Of a stretch of 16,193 nucleotides of DNA, positions 7,584 through 13,914 are shown piece after piece. The stretch covers positions 1 to 16,193 of the forward strand of contig JAFIHQ010000104.1 in the NCBI GenBank assembly GCA_017849315.1. Reading direction: 5' to 3'. Origin of the DNA: Treponema sp. (GTDB taxonomy: Bacteria > Spirochaetota > Spirochaetia > Treponematales > Rectinemataceae). The notes under the pieces were generated by a model, which saw only the letters and a list, made by a program, of their open reading frames with translations, was not told where the DNA came from and searched no databases. Position 1 is the first letter of the stretch, and every line of letters starts with the position of its first letter. Position numbers and translations under genes: made by a program.

Positions 7584-7617
7584 AAAAAAGGCTGCCTGAC
7601 CTCACAGCAGCCTTTTC
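7584..7617 (-). terminator. Rho-independent terminator of the leftward lipoprotein gene
   Basis: AAAAGGCTGC (7586-7595) and GCAGCCTTTT (7607-7616) form a perfect ten-base stem with an 11-base loop. Read on the minus strand, the GC-rich stem GGCTGC/GCAGCC is followed by six T residues, a textbook terminator placed 24 bases after the lipoprotein stop codon. In the other direction the stem is followed by TTTTC, so it could also stop rightward transcription. Confidence 0.9.
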
Positions 7618-7640
7618 TTGCAGCGCATCCCTACCACTAC

Positions 7641-8018
7641 TCATTGAGCAATAGCATCTCCAGAAACTGTTATATACTCCCAGCGGAGCAATCCACCTGT
7701 AAGACTCTGTACCAATACACCCAGGAAATCAAAACCATATTGAATCTCAATATTTTGAGCGGCATTTGCACCCAGTTTTGCAAGCTCCGGATCTATTAAA
7801 TCGTTCAACCCCTGGTTCGGTTTAGTGATAGGCAATACATAGGGCGCAATCAGACTTAACATGTTAGTTTTTGGCGTAGTGAAAGAACCCTTCTTGGTTC
7901 CGTTGAATGTGCCATAAGAGAGTTTACCGTTGGACGATTTGAAGGTTGTTGAGCAGGAACCCAAGACCAGCGAAATCACGAGAATCAAAAGAAACAGCGC
8001 AGGAATTCTCCTCTTCAT
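7641..8018 (-). CDS. Small hypothetical lipoprotein
   Basis: A 125-residue protein starting at ATG 8018 with aaggag seven bases upstream. The signal has a short basic start (MKRR), a hydrophobic core and a lipobox ending LGSC, so C22 should be lipidated. The mature part opens with a short Ser/Thr/Gly/Lys-rich segment (about 22-52). A more hydrophobic region with alternating small residues follows (LIAPYVLPIT; GFDFLGVLVQSLTGG) and ends in WEYITVSGDAIAQ. The layout is reminiscent of TRL-like small lipoproteins, but I cannot confirm that. The function is unknown. It lies 112 bases behind the leftward outer-membrane-protein gene and may share its transcript. Confidence 0.85.
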   Translation of the reverse strand: MKRRIPALFLLILVISLVLGSCSTTFKSSNGKLSYGTFNGTKKGSFTTPKTNMLSLIAPYVLPITKPNQGLNDLIDPELAKLGANAAQNIEIQYGFDFLGVLVQSLTGGLLRWEYITVSGDAIAQ

Positions 8019-8047
8019 GCTAGACTCCTTGTAAATGACGTTACGAA

Positions 8048-8066
8048 ATCAAAATCCCGAAGGGAT
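8048..8066 (-). terminator. Weak terminator-like hairpin after the outer-membrane protein gene
   Basis: ATCCC (8054-8058) and GGGAT (8062-8066) form a five-base stem with a triloop. On the minus strand it is followed by a short T-rich stretch (tttgattt). The stem is short, so it would at most attenuate transcription passing from the beta-barrel gene into the lipoprotein gene. Confidence 0.3.
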
Positions 8067-8130
8067 GCTGCTGCCAAAATAAAATTTCACCGTTTCTTGT
8101 CTGGTACCCTACTGCTTCTCCGGCCACACT

Positions 8131-8661
8131 TCATTGCACTATATAAGCCCCGTTCATCAACTCTACATGCCAGGTTGGGCCCAATGCGGTATCGTAACCG
8201 ACACCAATTGCAATTCCTCCAGCGCCAGTCAAAGGGAGGAGCAAACGCAACGAAGGTTCGAAAGAAAACCGGTTTTCGCTGACAGGAAAGCGAAAGTGCC
8301 CATCTCCAAAAAGATAAACGCCAAAATGCTTCGCCTGTGACTCTGAAATCTGTTCATATACAGGGATCTCAAACCCCAGAGAGGCAGCCCACGGCTGCCC
8401 CTTCCACCACCCAATTCCAAGTCTTGCACGTAGGGGGAAAACACTCGTAAAATTCCTCCTCCCATACGTGAAAAAAAGCGACAAGTCATCAATCCGCATG
8501 TCGTCGAAATTCACTGCCTTATCAACAAAGGATCCACCAAGGTCCCAACTTACACCCAAAAAGGTGTCCGACCAAAAACCATTCTCTTCGGAATTTACAT
8601 ATGCAGTGGACACTACCACCAACAGTATTGCCACGCAAAACACCTTCTTGAGTCGCAACAT
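8131..8661 (-). CDS. Small beta-barrel-like outer-membrane protein
   Basis: A 176-residue protein with a cleavable signal (KK, then VFCVAILLVVVSTAYVNS; cleavage probably near 24). The mature part has alternating hydrophobic/polar stretches rich in aromatics and glycine, such as FWSDTFLGVSWDLGGSF, ARLGIGWWKGQPWAASLGF, FGVYLFGDGHFRFPV and GGIAIGVGYDTALGPTWHVELM. This fits about eight amphipathic strands of a small outer-membrane barrel. I do not recognise a named family. Start ATG 8661; the ribosome site is weak (aagg or gcaggg about 10 bases upstream). A good promoter is just upstream. The lipoprotein gene behind it may be co-transcribed. Confidence 0.78.
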   Translation of the reverse strand: MLRLKKVFCVAILLVVVSTAYVNSEENGFWSDTFLGVSWDLGGSFVDKAVNFDDMRIDDLSLFFTYGRRNFTSVFPLRARLGIGWWKGQPWAASLGFEIPVYEQISESQAKHFGVYLFGDGHFRFPVSENRFSFEPSLRLLLPLTGAGGIAIGVGYDTALGPTWHVELMNGAYIVQ

Positions 8662-8683
8662 CTAATGCCCTGCCTTATCATTA

Positions 8684-8712
8684 TTTTTAAGTCGAAAAAA
8701 TGCAGTTGTCAA
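8684..8712 (-). promoter_or_regulatory. Promoter of the outer-membrane protein gene
   Basis: A consensus -35 box TTGACA lies on the minus strand at 8712-8707. After a 17-base spacer comes TAAAAA (8689-8684) as the -10 box. Transcription would start around 8677, about 15 bases before the ATG, giving a very short leader. Confidence 0.65.
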
Positions 8713-8758
8713 CAAATTAATCAGGAAATGTGCCCTTTCTCATGGGCTGCTCTCGCCG

Positions 8759-8786
8759 CGCAACACAGACCACGCAACACAGACCA
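8759..8786. repeat. Two perfect 14-base tandem copies in the spacer
   Basis: The unit cgcaacacagacca occurs at 8759-8772 and directly again at 8773-8786. It lies in the spacer between the divergent outer-membrane-protein and PEGA-lipoprotein genes. It could be a direct-repeat protein-binding site or a replication-slippage duplication. The rest of the 8713-8836 spacer holds nothing else I can support. Confidence 0.8.
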
Positions 8787-8836
8787 CCTTGAATTCATCC
8801 TCCTAAGAGACCTCCTTGAGACCTTGCTTGCGCTCA

Positions 8837-8863
8837 TACTGCAGCGTGCAGTACTATAAGTAC
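8837..8863. promoter_or_regulatory. Nested palindromes around a -10-like box upstream of the PEGA lipoprotein
   Basis: TACTGCA (8837-8843) and TGCAGTA (8847-8853) form a perfect seven-base inverted repeat around gcg. It overlaps a second palindrome, GTACT (8851-8855) and AGTAC (8859-8863) around ATA. The TATAAG at 8855-8860 could be a -10 box for the gene starting at 8914. No good -35 box is seen at the right distance, as in activator-dependent or alternative-sigma promoters. The arrangement looks like an operator overlapping a promoter. Confidence 0.45.
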
Positions 8864-8913
8864 AGGACACCAGAATGGACCCAAACAAAGAACTCGATAT
8901 CGAGGAAAACTTT

Positions 8914-9309
8914 ATGAAACATGCCATTAACAGGACCTTGATGGCCATAATCTCGTCGATATTGGTTCTTGTTCTTTTGGGGTGCGCGACAATTATTAAG
9001 GGCGATAAGGAACCCGTATACCTCTCATCCAAACCAGATTCTGCAGAGGTCTATGTCAATGGAGTCTTTGCGGGGATAACACCAATCAGACTCAACTTGA
9101 CATCGAAAGGCACCTATACCATCGAGTTTCGGAAAGAAGGCTATAGAAGCAAGGTTGTACAGATAGACAACCAAATTGGTGCGGGCTGGATTGTCCTAGA
9201 TGCACTCGTTGGTCTCGTGCCTATCCTGGTTGACGCTATCACGGGCAGTTGGTACGACCTTACTACCAACAACGTCAACGCTGTGTTGGAGCAACAATTG
9301 ATTCTGTGA
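8914..9309 (+). CDS. PEGA-domain lipoprotein
   Basis: A 131-residue exported lipoprotein if it starts at ATG 8914 (GAGG eight bases upstream). An in-frame ATG at 8875 would add 13 mostly acidic residues before the signal peptide, which is less likely. The signal MKHAINRTLM plus a hydrophobic core ends in LLGC (C24). A PEGA domain follows at about 35-86, with the characteristic SSKPDSAEVYVNG, then the G-x-TP turn (GITPIRLNL) and the YTIEFRKEGY strand. PEGA domains are surface-exposed beta modules thought to bind wall or surface components. A hydrophobic glycine-containing stretch at about 89-111 and the WYDLTTNNVNAVL tail are shared by many small lipoproteins of this type. Specific function unknown. 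Confidence 0.87.
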   Translation: MKHAINRTLMAIISSILVLVLLGCATIIKGDKEPVYLSSKPDSAEVYVNGVFAGITPIRLNLTSKGTYTIEFRKEGYRSKVVQIDNQIGAGWIVLDALVGLVPILVDAITGSWYDLTTNNVNAVLEQQLIL

Positions 9310-9472
9310 GTCCCTGTGGTTGTGTTTTCCACAATTGAGTTTACTCTCTTCGCTTTATTTTGTTTGAGGTCAAAGTCGTTGCAGAGACACTTCTGTTACA
9401 GTAATTTCGATAAGTTTGTTTTTAGAATTGGTCTTTTCCTTAGGCGGGAAAAAATCTGAAGGGAGAAGAAAG

Positions 9473-10180
9473 ATGACAAAAACTACCTTGTCCATATGTG
9501 TGGCACTTGTTGCCATCGTTCTGGCCTCTTCCTGTACAACCACAAAGAACTTCAGAGTACAGATAGACAGTATTGGCAGCAATGTCTATAGTGCAGAAAA
9601 GACCTATATTGCGGTACCCACGGACCAGGATGTTGGTACCGACGACCTCAGGTTCAGGGAATATGCAGGCTATCTACAGAAAATCCTTGCAGAAAAAGGA
9701 TATAGAGAAGTAGCTTCCTCGGAAGAAGCTAACATCATCGTGTATATGACCTATGGCGTCGGAGACCCGGAGACTCATACCTATGCATATAGCGTGCCAA
9801 TCTACGGACAGATAGGCGTGACCATCACGCCAAGCCATCCGGCCCCGCCACCTAGCCCTGGCACTCCTCCTTCGCGACCACCATTCCAGCACTACAGTCC
9901 CATTTATGGCATAATTGGCTCAAAAACGGAGTACCAGAACTATACGACCTATTTCCGGTACTGCAAAATCGAGGCTTTCGACCTCAAATCGCTTCGGGAG
10001 AACAATCAAGAAAGACAACTTTGGTCCACAATTATAACGAGCAGAGGCTCAAGCGACGATTTGCGGTACGCCATGCCCTATATGCTCGCAGCAGCAAAGG
10101 ACTACATTGGGGTCAACACTGGCACGAAAATCGAGGTGACCATAAATGAAAAGGACCCTAAGGTGACAATGCTGAAGTAG
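9473..10180 (+). CDS. DUF4136-like lipoprotein
   Basis: A 235-residue lipoprotein. The start is ATG 9473, chosen for the strong gggagaag site just upstream and because it puts the signal peptide at the N terminus; the open frame extends 19 codons further up. The signal ends in LASSC (C21). The mature protein opens with NFRVQIDSI and continues with a strand YIAVPT (about 45-50) and a helix REYAGYLQKILAEKGY. The segment EANIIVYMTYGVGDPETHTY resembles DUF4136 proteins, where a conserved strand follows an 'EEADI' motif. A proline-rich insert (about 124-141) and a tyrosine-rich segment (about 142-165) separate the two halves. Function unknown; probably periplasm-facing and outer-membrane anchored. 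It is 163 bases after the PEGA gene; the spacer holds no clear promoter or terminator, so the two may share a transcript. Confidence 0.8.
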   Translation: MTKTTLSICVALVAIVLASSCTTTKNFRVQIDSIGSNVYSAEKTYIAVPTDQDVGTDDLRFREYAGYLQKILAEKGYREVASSEEANIIVYMTYGVGDPETHTYAYSVPIYGQIGVTITPSHPAPPPSPGTPPSRPPFQHYSPIYGIIGSKTEYQNYTTYFRYCKIEAFDLKSLRENNQERQLWSTIITSRGSSDDLRYAMPYMLAAAKDYIGVNTGTKIEVTINEKDPKVTMLK

Positions 10181-10242
10181 CCGCTCTCTTAAAGAAGTAG
10201 CCGCTGTCTGTGAAGCAGAGGCAACCGGAGTAATGGCGGCTA
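10174..10242 (+). repeat. 20-base direct repeat spanning a stop codon, with a downstream complementary arm
   Basis: gaagtagccgct occurs at 10174-10185, including the TAG stop of the DUF4136-like gene, and again at 10194-10205. The near-identity extends to 16 bases with one mismatch. A sequence complementary to either copy, gcggcta, lies at 10236-10242. TAGCCGC of the second copy (10198-10204) can thus form a seven-base stem. A T-rich stretch begins about 14 bases later (ttttttct, 10258-10264), so this could be a loose terminator. Confidence 0.6.
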
Positions 10243-10303
10243 TGGTGATAATCTTAATTTTTTCTTAACTATTTCCACAAGAATCTTAACACAATCATCT
10301 TGG

Positions 10304-10355
10304 CCATTTTGCCTATAATAACGCGTTTTTCACCTCTCTGAGGCAAAATGGAGGG
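10304..10355 (+). promoter_or_regulatory. Promoter and inverted-repeat control site of the potassium operon
   Basis: TATAAT at 10314-10319 is a perfect -10 box; the sequence 16-18 bases upstream is a poor -35 match. CCATTTTGCCT (10304-10314) and AGGCAAAATGG (10341-10351) form a perfect 11-base inverted repeat separated by 26 bases, flanking the -10 box and the expected start near 10326. The right arm runs into the Shine-Dalgarno GGAGGG (10350-10355). The pair could be two operator half-sites for one regulator. In read-through RNA it could form a hairpin that masks the ribosome site or, with the following TTTTT, terminates. Confidence 0.65.
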
Positions 10356-10360
10356 TTTTT

Positions 10361-10990
10361 GTGTTCATTATGATTGTTGGGAGTGGAAGGCTGGGCTTCG
10401 GGCTTGCTCGTGCCCTTTCATCCAGGCATGAGGATGTCGTTATAATTGATGATGGCCTTGACCCGCAAAAGTTCGTCGACAATTTTGACGGTTTGATTGT
10501 CGATGGTGACCCTATGGATATGTACGTCCTTGAACACTCGGGTATCAAACACACGGACCTGTTTATTGCCGTAACAGCCGACGACAACATCAACGCAATA
10601 TGTGTTCAGGCGGCACGCAAAGTCTATGGCGTGCCCAAGGCCATCGCCAGAATCGCAGACCCAAATTGTGAAAAATTCTATCATAGTTTGGGCTTGGACA
10701 CGGTTTGTCCAACGACGACAGGTGTCAATCAGGTACTCGAAATGATTCAAAATGACCGTTTTGATTCTTTCGAAGACAATCTGGATCATTCGCTTATCTG
10801 CATCCATCCTCAAGAGGAATGGATAGGGCTCCCCATTTCCCGGCTTCCTTTGCCAAAGGACGTTTATGTTGTCGGCCTTCTGAAGAATGGGCGGGTAACC
10901 CGAGTGGCCCGTCATGAGGTGGTGCGGGCCAATGACAGTATTGTCATTTCCAAAAAACCGGAAAAGCAGGAAATGGTATGGAGCGCATAA
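10361..10990 (+). CDS. trkA: TrkA-family RCK protein (first of two), potassium uptake regulation
   Basis: A 209-residue cytoplasmic regulator of a Trk/Ktr-type potassium transporter. It starts at GTG 10361, five bases after GGAGGG; the in-frame ATG at 10370 is too far from the site. The N-terminal Rossmann domain (about 1-115) has GSGRLG (7-12) and an acidic end of strand two (VIIDD, 27-31), followed by IVDGDP and FIAVTADDN, as in RCK_N domains that bind NAD(H) or ATP/ADP. A C-terminal RCK_C-like domain covers about 140-200, with GLPISRLPLPKDVYVVGLLKNG and NDSIVI. E. coli TrkA fuses two such units; here they are two genes, as in CeoB/CeoC-type systems. Its end overlaps the second RCK gene by 13 bases, indicating coupled translation. 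Confidence 0.92.
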   Translation: MFIMIVGSGRLGFGLARALSSRHEDVVIIDDGLDPQKFVDNFDGLIVDGDPMDMYVLEHSGIKHTDLFIAVTADDNINAICVQAARKVYGVPKAIARIADPNCEKFYHSLGLDTVCPTTTGVNQVLEMIQNDRFDSFEDNLDHSLICIHPQEEWIGLPISRLPLPKDVYVVGLLKNGRVTRVARHEVVRANDSIVISKKPEKQEMVWSA

Positions 10991-11646
10991 TCATTGCAGG
11001 TGCAGGGAAAATTGGCTTCCAACTTGCCAAAATGCTCATCAATGCAGGTTATGAAGTTGCCATTATTGAGCAGGACAGACAAAGAGGAGCCCAAGTGGCC
11101 GAAAGCCTCGACACTAAAGTTCTTTGCGGAAACGGAACGGACTTAAACGTTCTCAGAGATGCCGGTACGCTTGGCGCTGCCTATTTTGCAGCAATGATGA
11201 GCAGCGATGCCGACAACATTGTGGCCTGCCAAATGGCCAAAGAACGATTCCACGTGGGTCAGACCATAGCGCGCGTGATCGACCCTGGAAACGAAAAGCT
11301 GTTCAGGATGTTGGGAATCGATGCGACCGTAAATACGGCGACCCTTGCGGCGCGTACCATCAGTAGTGTTTTGCCGTCCAACGGACTGAAACTCACCTCG
11401 ATATTCGACAAGGGCGATGTGGAATTGGCAGAAGTAAAACTAAACGGAACATCGCCTGTAGCAGGCAAGCTGGTATCCGAGATTGCCTTTCCTGGTGATT
11501 GCTTACTTATCGCGATCCTCCGCAACGACGAGATTACCTTTCCACGCGGCAATACGACATTGCAGGAAAACGACACCGTCTATGCGCTCACGAAACGTAC
11601 CGCAACGAAAGCGCTCAAAGAGAGCCTGTTGGGGACAAAATCATGA
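10978..11646 (+). CDS. trkA: TrkA-family RCK protein (second of two)
   Basis: A 222-residue RCK protein with a more canonical sequence than its neighbour. It has GAGKIG (8-13), acidic E31 at the end of strand two, CGNGTDLNVLRDAG (50-63) and FAAMMSSDADNIVACQMAK, then IARVIDPGNEKLFRMLGID, a TrkA-like block. An RCK_C domain occupies about 140-205 (GTSPVAGKLVSEIAFPGDC; NDTVYALT). It starts at ATG 10978 within the end of the first RCK gene, with agcagga six bases upstream. Its stop overlaps the next small gene by four bases (ATGA). The two RCK proteins probably form the cytoplasmic gating ring under the TrkH channel, either as a hetero-octamer or by binding different nucleotides. Confidence 0.94.
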   Translation: MERIIIAGAGKIGFQLAKMLINAGYEVAIIEQDRQRGAQVAESLDTKVLCGNGTDLNVLRDAGTLGAAYFAAMMSSDADNIVACQMAKERFHVGQTIARVIDPGNEKLFRMLGIDATVNTATLAARTISSVLPSNGLKLTSIFDKGDVELAEVKLNGTSPVAGKLVSEIAFPGDCLLIAILRNDEITFPRGNTTLQENDTVYALTKRTATKALKESLLGTKS

Positions 11647-11801
11647 GAATGGAAGCACAGCACATGCGACAGTTGACCCCGACCAAGAAGACCGCCTTAG
11701 TCTTTCGCGGCGTCGTCGCAGAGGTTATTTTTTCACTCGCACTAGGCGCTCTGTGCGTATTGATCTGCGCCTTGGTCTTTCAATTCAAGTTCTCGTTCTA
11801 G
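11643..11801 (+). CDS. 52-residue single-span membrane protein between trkA and trkH
   Basis: A small open frame that is easy to miss. The ATG at 11643 overlaps the trkA stop (ATGA) and has GGGGA seven bases upstream. The protein has a basic N-terminal part (MRMEAQHMRQLTPTKKTALV) and one hydrophobic helix at about 25-46 (AEVIFSLALGALCVL, then ICALVF). A five-residue tail ends FKFSF. Positive charges before the helix predict an inside N terminus. Its stop lies 11 bases before the trkH ATG. Position and coupling suggest a small subunit or regulator of the Trk complex, comparable in kind to KdpF in the Kdp pump. I do not recognise a family. Confidence 0.75.
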   Translation: MRMEAQHMRQLTPTKKTALVFRGVVAEVIFSLALGALCVLICALVFQFKFSF

Positions 11802-11812
11802 ACACCACAACT

Positions 11813-13345
11813 ATGCGCGACAAAAGAAAACTCGACGACTTGAAGATCGTTTTGTACTATTCGGGCAAGGTGATAATCGGCGAAGCCTTCTTGTATTTCG
11901 TCCCTTTTGTAGTGGCTCTGTTCCGTGGCGAGTATGCATCCGCGCTTGATTTTATCATAAGTTTTGGTTTTGCAATGACGATAGGCTCCCTCCTGTGTAC
12001 AGTTTGTGTTACAAACCGTAAACCAAGCTGGACGCACGGTATGGTGACGTCTGGCATCGTATGGATTTTTTCGATCGCGATTTTTGCCTTGCCTTACTGG
12101 CTGTCTGGCCACTATTCCTCCTACGTCGATTGCATGTTCGATATGATGAGCGGGCTAACGACCACAGGGCTTGTTTTGATTCAAGATCTGGATCACGTGT
12201 CGGACAGCCTCAATATGTGGCGCCATTTACTCACCTATGTAGGGGGTCAGGGCATTGTCGTTCTCGCTTTGGCAATCTTTTACGATAATTCAGGGACTGG
12301 CTATAGTTTCTACGTTGGCGAAGGTAAAGACGAGCGGCTCTTCCCCAGCGTAACCCACACCGCAAAATCGATTTGGAAGATCAGCCTCCTCTACCTTGTT
12401 GTCGGAACAGTTGCGCTAATGATGACCGGTATCTTCGAAGGACTGAGCGTCGGTCGGGCATTTTTCCACGGGGTCTGGATCTTTATGGCCGCCTGGAGCA
12501 CTGGTGGATTTGCACCAATGTCACAGAATGTACTGTATTACCACAGTACCGCAATAGAAGCGGTTTCCTTTGTTATTTTTATCATAGGATCCCTTAACTT
12601 CGCTCTCCATGACGCGGCAATCAAGGGCGACCGCAAAGAAATCTGGAGAAACCTGGAAACCAGATCGATGATAACGACCCTTTGTGTCCTCACCTTTTTT
12701 ATGAGCTGGGGTCTGCAAAAGTTCAACGTTTATCCAAGCCTGATGGCTCTAGTCCGCAAAGGGTTCTATCATCTCGCCTCTGCCCACACAACAACCGGCT
12801 TTATGACGGTCTACCCGGGACAATTAGCTAAAGAGTGGGGAGATGTCGCCCTTCTTGCCATAATTATTGCGCAGATGATTGGCGGCAGTGCGTGCTCGAC
12901 AGCGGGCGGGTTTAAGGGCATGAGAGTCGGTATTCTGTTCAAGGCCATCGTGCAGGATGCAAAGCGTCTTCTGCATCCTAGTAACGCTGTCGTAAATGAA
13001 AAGTATAGCTATCACGGAACGCGGACGCTCAGCGATTCACAGGTACATAGTGCAGGTCTCATTGTCCTCATGTATGTCTTCATTTTTGCCGTCGCCACCG
13101 TAGCTGGCTGCATGGCCGGTTATCCTGTGATTCAATCGGCGTTCGAGTCCGCCTCGGCGACGGGCAACGTGGGGCTTTCCACAGGAGTAACTTCGTCATC
13201 TATGCCCGTTTACCTAAAATTGATCTACATTTTCAACATGTGGGCTGGCCGATTGGAGTTCATGGCTATCCTGGCATCAATCGGTTTCTTTGGTTCGTTT
13301 TTCACAGGAAACAAGCGTAAGCGAGCCAAGGAAGCGTCGTTATGA
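11813..13345 (+). CDS. trkH: TrkH/KtrB-type potassium channel subunit
   Basis: A 510-residue inner-membrane protein of the TrkH/KtrB/HKT superfamily, which conducts K+ or Na+/K+ under control of RCK proteins. All four pore loops are visible: SGLTTTGL (113-120), AWSTGGFAP (227-235), HTTTGFMT (325-332) and SATGNVGLSTG (448-458). The constriction segment GGSACSTAGGFKGMR (357-371) and the conserved arginine in WAGRLEFM (477-484) are also present. I chose ATG 11813 because it puts the first helix where family members have it; the frame is open further upstream inside the RCK gene, but without a plausible start. No Shine-Dalgarno sequence precedes this ATG, so it probably depends on ribosomes finishing the 52-residue gene. 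Its stop overlaps the next gene by four bases. Confidence 0.95.
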   Translation: MRDKRKLDDLKIVLYYSGKVIIGEAFLYFVPFVVALFRGEYASALDFIISFGFAMTIGSLLCTVCVTNRKPSWTHGMVTSGIVWIFSIAIFALPYWLSGHYSSYVDCMFDMMSGLTTTGLVLIQDLDHVSDSLNMWRHLLTYVGGQGIVVLALAIFYDNSGTGYSFYVGEGKDERLFPSVTHTAKSIWKISLLYLVVGTVALMMTGIFEGLSVGRAFFHGVWIFMAAWSTGGFAPMSQNVLYYHSTAIEAVSFVIFIIGSLNFALHDAAIKGDRKEIWRNLETRSMITTLCVLTFFMSWGLQKFNVYPSLMALVRKGFYHLASAHTTTGFMTVYPGQLAKEWGDVALLAIIIAQMIGGSACSTAGGFKGMRVGILFKAIVQDAKRLLHPSNAVVNEKYSYHGTRTLSDSQVHSAGLIVLMYVFIFAVATVAGCMAGYPVIQSAFESASATGNVGLSTGVTSSSMPVYLKLIYIFNMWAGRLEFMAILASIGFFGSFFTGNKRKRAKEASL

Positions 13346-13914
13346 GCAATTCCATGAACTACATGAACAACTGCGCAAGACCACACAAAAAGGCACGAGC
13401 CTTTGCTTTTTTTCTGATTCAGTTTTTTATCATTGGCTGCCTGTTCCCCGTATTCGCTCAAGATGATACTTTACCCTTGGTTACCGCCGACCAACTTATC
13501 GATGATGCTGCAAAGTGGGACGGCAAAAGAGTCGAATTCGAAGGCGAGGTTATTGGCGACATAATGGCTCGAGGCGGCTACGTTTGGATCAACGTGCTCG
13601 ACGGAGACTCCGCAATAGGAATCTGGTTGCCTAAGAGCCTAGTCCCTAATATCAGGTTTACTGGTCAATATTTTGCAAAAGGCGACAAAGTTGAGATACA
13701 TGGAATCATGCATCGGGCCTGCCAAGACCACGGTGGAGATCTCGACATCCATGCCGACTATGCTGCTATACTAGAGGAAGGAACAAAGGTCTTGCATCCA
13801 ATTCAACGTGACCGCCTGTGGTGGGGAATCACTCTAGGTGTAGCGTCTATTCTGAGTGTGGGTTTCTGGCGTTACAGGGAAAGGCAACTCTTACTTAAAC
13901 GTTCGAGGGAGTAA
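13342..13914 (+). CDS. Exported, membrane-anchored OB-fold protein
   Basis: A 190-residue protein starting at ATG 13342 in an ATGA overlap with trkH; aagga lies eight bases upstream. An in-frame ATG four codons later is a possible alternative. A signal peptide (about 16-39, ending VFA) is followed by an extracytoplasmic domain of about 100 residues (about 45-145). It has the strand pattern of an OB fold: GKRVEFEGEVIGDIMARGGY, VWINVLDGDSAIGIWLP and GDKVEIHGIMHRAC. A C-terminal membrane helix at about 159-176 and a short basic tail (RYRERQLLLKRSRE) place the domain outside and the tail inside. Exported OB folds can bind ligands, proteins or oligosaccharides. Its place between the channel and sensor genes suggests a role in linking them, which is inference. 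Confidence 0.82.
   Translation: MSNSMNYMNNCARPHKKARAFAFFLIQFFIIGCLFPVFAQDDTLPLVTADQLIDDAAKWDGKRVEFEGEVIGDIMARGGYVWINVLDGDSAIGIWLPKSLVPNIRFTGQYFAKGDKVEIHGIMHRACQDHGGDLDIHADYAAILEEGTKVLHPIQRDRLWWGITLGVASILSVGFWRYRERQLLLKRSRE

Noticed and set aside
8721..9032. Leftward 103-codon open frame opposite the start of the PEGA lipoprotein
   Set aside because: It is Ser/Arg-rich, has no ribosome site and overlaps a well-supported gene and its promoter region.
9315..9333. TGTGG/CCACA hairpin after the PEGA lipoprotein stop
   Set aside because: The stem is only five bases and is not followed by a T run, so I do not call it a terminator.
9711..9731. Seven-base stem TAGCTTC/GAAGCTA inside the DUF4136-like gene
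   Set aside because: It is internal to the coding region, has no T run and sits at no gene boundary.
11483..11812. Upstream extension of the trkH frame by 110 codons
   Set aside because: It runs through the second RCK gene and the 52-residue gene, encodes a basic low-complexity sequence unlike any TrkH N terminus, and lacks a plausible start before 11813.
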